DNA of 64,000 nucleotides, taken from positions 186,001 through 250,000 of the forward strand of contig NZ_FMYZ01000008.1 in assembly GCF_900101625.1 (NCBI RefSeq), read 5' to 3'. Position numbers and translations under genes: made by a program. A model generated the notes under the pieces. The model did no database searches and was not told where the DNA came from. It saw nothing but the letters and a program-made list of their open reading frames with translations. Positions 59,716-64,000 of this stretch are shown here, one piece after another (within the stretch, counting starts at the first letter, position 1; each line of letters starts with the position of its first letter). The stretch is from Cupriavidus sp. YR651. Its GTDB lineage: Bacteria > Pseudomonadota > Gammaproteobacteria > Burkholderiales > Burkholderiaceae.

Positions 59716-60302
59716 GAATGACACGTCGGTTGCGGCCGGCAGGGCCAGTCATTTTTCAAGGGCGATGCATGGATGCTTTCATCGGTTTCCCTGGGGGTGA
59801 TCGAAGATTCGGGACTGACAGGGTGATCGAACGCCCCGGCAGCCTGAGACTTTCTACACTGACGGTGCGCTCTCGCGATACAAGGAATCGCTCTATCGTC
59901 TATCGATCGGAACCAGGTCCGACGCGTGCATGGAGGTCATTCGATGCCGGGTATTCGTGACCGGCTACGCGGTGAGTGACAGCTACAGACGGATGCCGTT
60001 GCGGAAGTGCCCTGCGCAAGGCCAGGCGAGGTCTGGCAAGACACCTCGGGTCCAATTGGAAAGGCAGCTTGCCCGGTACGGACGGTGCGCGGACCGCGTC
60101 CGATGAAAAACGCCAGGCCATTGCGCACGCAAGGGGGCGCCGCGGGGGCGCAACTCGCAAAGGTGATTCAGGGCGTACCTGATGGCGCATACGCAAGGCG
60201 TCTCTAGTCGAAATATTCCCCGGTTACTGGAGCGACGACGGCGAATCGACCCGCGATTCAAAATCGGACAAGCTGAGCGGAAAGCGGGTGCAAGGAAAAC
60301 TA

Positions 60303-60398
60303 TCAAAATTTCACCGCATAATCGACGGCATATAAGGCACATATACAGACAGCCGTGGCGATGGTGACAATCAAGATCAATTTGCTTTTGCCATCCAT
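60303..60398 (-). CDS. Candidate 31-residue single-helix membrane microprotein
   Basis: ATG 60398 follows GGAAGGATCAA, a strong ribosome site. The peptide has a short charged N-terminus (MDGKSK), a hydrophobic helix (LILIVTIATAVCICALYAV) and a short tail (DYAVKF), then TGA. The layout is that of small single-pass membrane proteins. It was found by reading the strand and is too short for usual gene calling. No family is known, and translation is unproven. Confidence 0.42.
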   Translation of the reverse strand: MDGKSKLILIVTIATAVCICALYAVDYAVKF

Positions 60399-60497
60399 TT
60401 GATCCTTCCGATTTCACAACATCTCTGCTTCGTCATGGGCGCAGCTGCGTCGCCTGATCCTGAAAAAATTCTATAGGCTAATCCCCCCAATTCAATA

Positions 60498-60592
60498 GAG
60501 ATATCTCTGTTTGTTCGCGCCGTTCCATCGGGAATATATTGCGTCGCGCCATAAGTGGCCGACCAATAATCGAGACATCTCTATGTATTCGC
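60498..60592. promoter_or_regulatory. Two 21-bp direct repeats upstream of the Cry-like gene
   Basis: Copies at 60498-60518 and 60572-60592 agree at 17 of 21 positions, both starting GAGAYATCTCT and ending TTCGC. They are 74 bp apart, about seven helical turns. The first is centred on a perfect palindrome AGAGATATCTCT (60497-60508). They end 55 bases before the ATG, which fits activator binding. Confidence 0.45.
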
Positions 60593-60646
60593 CTTCTTCG
60601 CCGTTGCTACTCTGAATTCGGATCGCTACGCAGCAGGAGTTCGAGC

Positions 60647-62149
60647 ATGATGACAAGGCGCGGAATTCTAAAATCCATCCCGGCGTTTGCCCTTGCGAAT
60701 ACGATGGGGAGATCGGGAGCGGTGGGTGTGCCGAGGGCGACGGATCTTCCCATTACAGACCCGCTCGAGGATATCAAAGCCTTGCTCGGCGTCTTGCTCA
60801 ACGAAATTCCCGGCGTGGGGTCAATCTGCGCCGCATTGCTGGAACTGTTATGGCCCTGGGGCCATGATGACGTCTGGGACCAGATACGTGCCCGTGTCGA
60901 AGCGATGATCAACGAGAAAATCGAAGCGGCGGTATTCAGTCTTCTCAAGCAGAAACTCGATGGCATCGCTGCCACGCTGAAACTCTACGTTTCCGCTACC
61001 TCGACTGGTGATACGCAGACGATGATGATGCAGTTCATTGCCACCAATACCGCCATGATCGAAGCGGCGGAGGAGTTTCGGAATCCCGATTTTCAATGGA
61101 AAGTGGCACCGCTTTTCGCCATATTCTCCCAGATCCACATGGCATTGCTACGTGATGTCATTCTCCATGGCAAGAATTGGGGCTGGAGCGCCGAGACCTA
61201 TGCAAACTACGTCAAGCTCACGGACAGTACCTTGCGGGATTACACCCAGTACCTCGATAAGGTCGTGCAAGCACAAGCAGATCGCTTGCGACCCCATGCC
61301 CCGACCCATCCTGGTATTCACCGCACTGCGATCTACAACTACTGGCAGCCGTTCCAGGAGGCACGTATCCGGCTCATCGCCGATTTCCGGGTGCTGATTC
61401 AGGCGATGGATCCGATCGCGCATCCGGGGCCGGTAGGGAACGTGGTATTCGACGACGTCTACAGCAAGGCCTATGGCACTGCCGATGACTGGGACGCCAC
61501 TTGCAGCGCCTGGGCGGGCGAGGTGACGACGCCATTTTCCCTCCCTCTTGCCAACCCGGACAGCATCTATATCGAGTATTTCAACTCCACCCCGCGCCGT
61601 GTGGACGTGAGCTATCCCGCCGGAAAAGGTCCGCTGCTCTGGAGCACCGAAACGCGTATGGATACGTGCAGGATTATCGCCAATGCCGTTCCAGGCAAGG
61701 AGTGCGCGACCATCCATATTCCCCCTCCGAAGGCAGGTACGCGCTTCAATATCGTTGGCGCCTCCATTAACACCGGCAGTATTCCACTGGGACTGGCACT
61801 GAAGCTGGCGGATGGCACAAAGTTGACGCTATGGAATCGTGCCAATTCTCTGGGTGCATGGTGGGAAGACGTGCAAATCTCCGCCCATAAGTTGACCACT
61901 CTGGCAATGTGGACCCGGAGCCGCTACTACGACGATGACCTTGGCTGCATCGTGTTCGGATTCAGCCGGGACCCCGACGATGTACCGTCCCATTTGCGTG
62001 AGTTGCTCTATATCACTGCCGCTGGCGAAAGTGATGGTATCCGGCGTTTGTCTGACCAGCGTATTTCAAGCGAACTTCGGGAGCGACGCACTGCGTTCTG
62101 GCGTGATCTCACGGAATCCCATTCGCCGGAAACGCCATTCAATCGGTGA
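60647..62149 (+). CDS. Cry delta-endotoxin domain I-like protein with twin-arginine-like leader
   Basis: A 500-residue protein. The N-terminus (TRRGILKSIPAFALA) fits a Tat signal (S/T-R-R-x-hydrophobic-hydrophobic-K). Residues ~25-235 follow the seven-helix Cry domain I pattern: LLWPWGHDDVWDQIRARVEA, MINEKIEAAVFSLLKQKLDG, WKVAPLFAIFSQIHMALLRD then VILHGKNWGWSAETYANYV, then DYTQYL. The APLFA...HMALLRDVxxxGxxWG block is the best match to Bt Cry toxins. The last ~240 residues are beta-rich and not recognised; the Cry domain II/III blocks are not seen. ATG 60647 has AGGAG 7 bases upstream. Pore formation is inferred from the fold only. Confidence 0.7.
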   Translation: MMTRRGILKSIPAFALANTMGRSGAVGVPRATDLPITDPLEDIKALLGVLLNEIPGVGSICAALLELLWPWGHDDVWDQIRARVEAMINEKIEAAVFSLLKQKLDGIAATLKLYVSATSTGDTQTMMMQFIATNTAMIEAAEEFRNPDFQWKVAPLFAIFSQIHMALLRDVILHGKNWGWSAETYANYVKLTDSTLRDYTQYLDKVVQAQADRLRPHAPTHPGIHRTAIYNYWQPFQEARIRLIADFRVLIQAMDPIAHPGPVGNVVFDDVYSKAYGTADDWDATCSAWAGEVTTPFSLPLANPDSIYIEYFNSTPRRVDVSYPAGKGPLLWSTETRMDTCRIIANAVPGKECATIHIPPPKAGTRFNIVGASINTGSIPLGLALKLADGTKLTLWNRANSLGAWWEDVQISAHKLTTLAMWTRSRYYDDDLGCIVFGFSRDPDDVPSHLRELLYITAAGESDGIRRLSDQRISSELRERRTAFWRDLTESHSPETPFNR

Positions 62150-62391
62150 AGGGGCATGATTTTCTCGATGTTCAGATAATGACTACCGCAAATACGATGG
62201 TGTCCATCGACATGCTCGCGCCTCCCGCACAACGGGCATGGGGCTTCGGCGAAGGCAATCTTCCGGAACGGAACGCGCTCGCTGCTGCTGACTCGATGCG
62301 CTGGCAGTCAATACTGCGCGGCATCAAGGCCATGCCCGGCGTTGCCTGTGACACTGGAGCAATCACCGACTTTTCATCGAGAGGAGGGTGC

Positions 62392-62610
62392 ATGTTCCCC
62401 GAGTACCGCGAGACGATATCCCAGCTGAAGACGACCGATGCCCACTTCGCACGGCTCTTCCACCGGCACAACGACCTGGATCAGGAGATCAAGAACCGGG
62501 AGGCCGGCATCATTCCCACCACGCACACATCTCTTGAACAGCTCAAGAAGCAGAAACTACTATTGAAGGATCAGCTCTACGCGATCCTGCGCAAATCGGG
62601 CGCGGCCTGA
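62392..62610 (+). CDS. YdcH/DUF465-family small protein
   Basis: A 72-residue helical protein: MFPEYRETISQLKTTDAHFA, RLFHRHNDLDQEIKNREAG, LEQLKKQKLLLKDQLYAIL. This is the DUF465 pattern (two antiparallel helices with the LDxEI core). ATG 62392 has GAGGAGGG just upstream; the frame is open to 62146 without similarity, so the longer version is rejected. It probably forms an operon with uspA, 23 bp downstream. Function unknown. Confidence 0.85.
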   Translation: MFPEYRETISQLKTTDAHFARLFHRHNDLDQEIKNREAGIIPTTHTSLEQLKKQKLLLKDQLYAILRKSGAA

Positions 62611-62633
62611 CGCGGTCATCCGGAGAAAGCCAA

Positions 62634-63068
62634 ATGTTCAAGCATGTATTGCTGCCGGTGGACGGCACCGAGCTGTCCCAGAAGGCCGTTACGGCCGCCA
62701 TCTCGTTCGCGCGTACCAACGGCGCGCGACTGACGCCCTATATGTGCGTGCCGGAGTACCCATTCGTGAGCTCCAGCGATGCCGGGCACGAGAAGCGGTC
62801 GGTCTTCGAGAAGCGCGTCAAGGACGAGGCCCAGGCCGAACTGTCGAAGATCGAGGCGGCGGCTGCTCAAGCCGGCGTGCCTTGCCAGGGCGCGATCTCG
62901 GTCAGCGCGGCGCCGTATCGTGGAATCATCGCCATGGCAAACGAACTGGAATGCGATGTCATCTTCATGGCCTCGCACGGCAGAAGCGGTCTCTCGGGTC
63001 TGCTGCTGGGTAGCGAGACGCAGAAGGTGCTGACGCACAGCCAGATTCCAGTCCTGGTATTTCGCTAA
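62634..63068 (+). CDS. Universal stress protein, UspA family
   Basis: A 144-residue protein. The N-terminus MFKHVLLPVDGTELSQKAV is typical. The ATP-binding motif GRSGLSGLLLGSETQKVLTH (the G-2x-G-9x-G(S/T) pattern) is intact, so it belongs to the ATP-binding UspA/MJ0577 branch. A GGAGAAAG ribosome site precedes ATG. It is likely cytosolic and stress-induced. Confidence 0.94.
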   Translation: MFKHVLLPVDGTELSQKAVTAAISFARTNGARLTPYMCVPEYPFVSSSDAGHEKRSVFEKRVKDEAQAELSKIEAAAAQAGVPCQGAISVSAAPYRGIIAMANELECDVIFMASHGRSGLSGLLLGSETQKVLTHSQIPVLVFR

Positions 63069-63076
63069 ACAAACCT

Positions 63077-63109
63077 GCGCCGGGCGATCTTCCGTGGGCG
63101 ACCCGGCGC
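63077..63109 (+). terminator. Hairpin just after uspA
   Basis: GCGCCGGG (63077-63084) pairs with CCCGGCGC (63102-63109). The loop is 17 bases and there is no T tract. It is weaker than the 16-bp stem further on. Confidence 0.3.
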
Positions 63110-63167
63110 GATCCTCCATCCAGCGAGGATCTATCAATCCATGACGCATTGCTGATTCAGCGATGCA

Positions 63168-63207
63168 TCGATGCCGATGCGGCCGATATGCGCCGCATCG
63201 GCATCGA
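63168..63207. terminator. 16-bp perfect hairpin between uspA and the dehydrogenase
   Basis: 63168-63183 and 63192-63207 are perfectly complementary around an 8-base loop (core GATGCCGATGCGGC). It sits between two converging genes. No T run follows, but the stem is the most stable one in the flank and is a likely bidirectional transcript end. Confidence 0.55.
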
Positions 63208-63263
63208 GTCCTATTGCTTACAGACATCGACAGACCATCGCCGCATCAAGCGGCGAATGTGGT

Positions 63264-64000
63264 TCAAGGCGTGATGGCGACCTTCAGCACCCCGTCGCGC
63301 TGGTTTGCGAACATCGCATAGGCTTCCTCGATCCGCGAGAGCGGGAACCGGTGGGTAACCAGCGGGCCCAGGTCGAGCCTGTTTGTCTCGAGGACATTCA
63401 TCAGTCGCCGCATGCGTTCCTTGCCGCCAGGGCAGAGCGAGGTGATGATGCGATGGTCGCCAAGCCCCGCCGCAAACGCGTCGAGCGGAATACGCAGATC
63501 GCTGGAATAGACGCCCAGGCTGGACAGCGTGCCACCGGGCTTCAACACCCGCAGCGCAGCCTCGAAGGTCGCCTGCGTGCCCAGCGCCTCGATCGACGCG
63601 TCCACGCCGCGGCCGCCGGTGACGCGCAGGATTTCCTCGACCACATCCGCCTTGCGGAAGTTGATGGTCACGTCGGCCCCCATCTGTCTGGCGATGGCCA
63701 GCCGTTCGTCGATCCCATCCACGGCGATGATCATCGAGGCGCCGCGCAACCGCGCCCCTGCCGTGGCACAGAGTCCGATCGGGCCCTGGGCGAACACGGC
63801 AACGATGTCGCCGATCCTGATGTTGGCTTGCTCGGCTCCCGAAAAGCCGGTCGACATGATGTCAGGGCACATCAGCACCTGCTCGTCGGTCAGTCCATCG
63901 GGAATCGGGGCGAGGTTGGCCTGCGCATCGGGCACCAGCACATACTCGGCCTGCGTGCCGTCGATCGTATTGCCGAAGCGCCAGCCCCCCATTGGCTTGT
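63264..64000 (-). CDS. Zinc-type alcohol dehydrogenase (5' truncated by window edge)
   Basis: About 245 C-terminal residues of a medium-chain dehydrogenase. The frame is open past ATG 63992 to the window end, and the sequence before it still fits the family, so 63992 is not the start. Visible are NTIDGTQAEYVLVPDAQANL, CPDIMSTGFSGAEQANIRIG, the Rossmann GxGxxG-region variant VAVFAQGPIGLCATAGARLR, and LKPGGTLSSLGVY. The catalytic zinc ligands lie outside the window. The closest relatives are NAD(P)-dependent alcohol dehydrogenases of the Tdh/Adh type. Confidence 0.9.
   Translation of the reverse strand, partial: KPMGGWRFGNTIDGTQAEYVLVPDAQANLAPIPDGLTDEQVLMCPDIMSTGFSGAEQANIRIGDIVAVFAQGPIGLCATAGARLRGASMIIAVDGIDERLAIARQMGADVTINFRKADVVEEILRVTGGRGVDASIEALGTQATFEAALRVLKPGGTLSSLGVYSSDLRIPLDAFAAGLGDHRIITSLCPGGKERMRRLMNVLETNRLDLGPLVTHRFPLSRIEEAYAMFANQRDGVLKVAITP

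Larger units (their letters stand above)
59716..60646. other. Low-GC region with one microgene candidate and operator-like repeats
   Basis: About 930 bases between regulator 2 and the Cry-like gene. GC falls sharply after 60200. Apart from the 31-codon frame at 60303-60398 and the repeated motif at 60498-60592, nothing recognisable is present in 59716-60300. It is likely regulatory and horizontally acquired DNA. Confidence 0.45.

Noticed and set aside
62146..62391. N-terminal extension of the DUF465 protein
   Set aside because: No similarity before Met at 62392, which has its own strong GAGGAGGG ribosome site.
1..64000. CRISPR arrays, tRNA or rRNA genes, insertion sequences
   Set aside because: No spaced direct repeats of CRISPR size, no cloverleaf-like stretch and no transposase or integrase coding sequence were found on reading either strand.

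Overview
The window is GC-rich DNA from a betaproteobacterium, most likely a Burkholderiaceae member close to Cupriavidus/Ralstonia. That placement is an inference from codon bias, the IspG, FumC, Fur and EamA proteins and the copper/efflux gene content; no rRNA or other taxonomic marker is present. Two ordinary housekeeping/environmental flanks surround a large virulence-type island of about 46 kb.

Left flank (1-15.8 kb): a truncated NodT/OprM-type outer-membrane efflux gene; a YVTN beta-propeller plus DUF305 pair; an ECF sigma/anti-sigma pair; fumC; a cysteine-rich four-helix copper-storage-like protein; a zinc-ribbon protein; two divergent c-di-GMP enzymes (GGDEF, and GGDEF-EAL); a PadR-like regulator with a possible small RNA upstream; an EamA transporter; a proline-rich envelope protein; and fur.

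Island (about 16.3-62.2 kb). (i) A chaperone-usher fimbrial operon (subunit, chaperone, usher, adhesin, 26812 down to 21649) is followed on the same strand by two tandem, translationally overlapping genes for large proteins of the ShET2/OspD3/EspL cysteine-protease effector family with C-terminal ankyrin-like repeats. (ii) A complete Inv-Mxi-Spa (Salmonella SPI-1-type) type III secretion system lies on the minus strand from 56004 down to 28315. Its order is invF, sctC(invG), sctW(invE), sctV(invA), invB, sctN(invC), sctO, sctP, sctQ(spaO), sctR, sctS, sctT, sctU(spaS), sicA, sipB, sipC, sipD, a sipA-like gene, a tandem pair of unknown genes, a sopB/ipgD-like phosphoinositide phosphatase, iagB, then prgH, prgI, prgJ, prgK, orgA, orgB and an orgC-position gene. 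This is nearly the SPI-1 order. The two blocks that are separate in Salmonella sit head to tail here, and hilA, hilC/D, invH, iacP, sicP and sptP are not seen. (iii) Beyond invF are two orphan RcsB/NarL-like response regulators bracketing an ispG copy that has an in-frame amber codon at position 240. A 31-residue membrane microprotein candidate follows, then a gene whose N-terminal half resembles the pore-forming domain I of Bacillus Cry delta-endotoxins, preceded by a twin-arginine-like leader.

Right flank (62.4-64 kb): a YdcH/DUF465 protein, a UspA-family protein and a truncated zinc-type alcohol dehydrogenase.

How it fits together (inference): the needle complex, translocators and chaperones form one functional secretion machine. 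SopB-like, SipA-like, the ShET2-like pair and perhaps the unknown proteins at 27120, 35660 and 36265 are candidate cargo. InvF with SicA, plus the two response regulators, are the likely local control. Fimbriae would give contact with a eukaryotic host. Together with a Cry-like protein this suggests an association with an animal, insect or protist host rather than a plant, since it is not the Hrp type of T3SS used by Ralstonia solanacearum.
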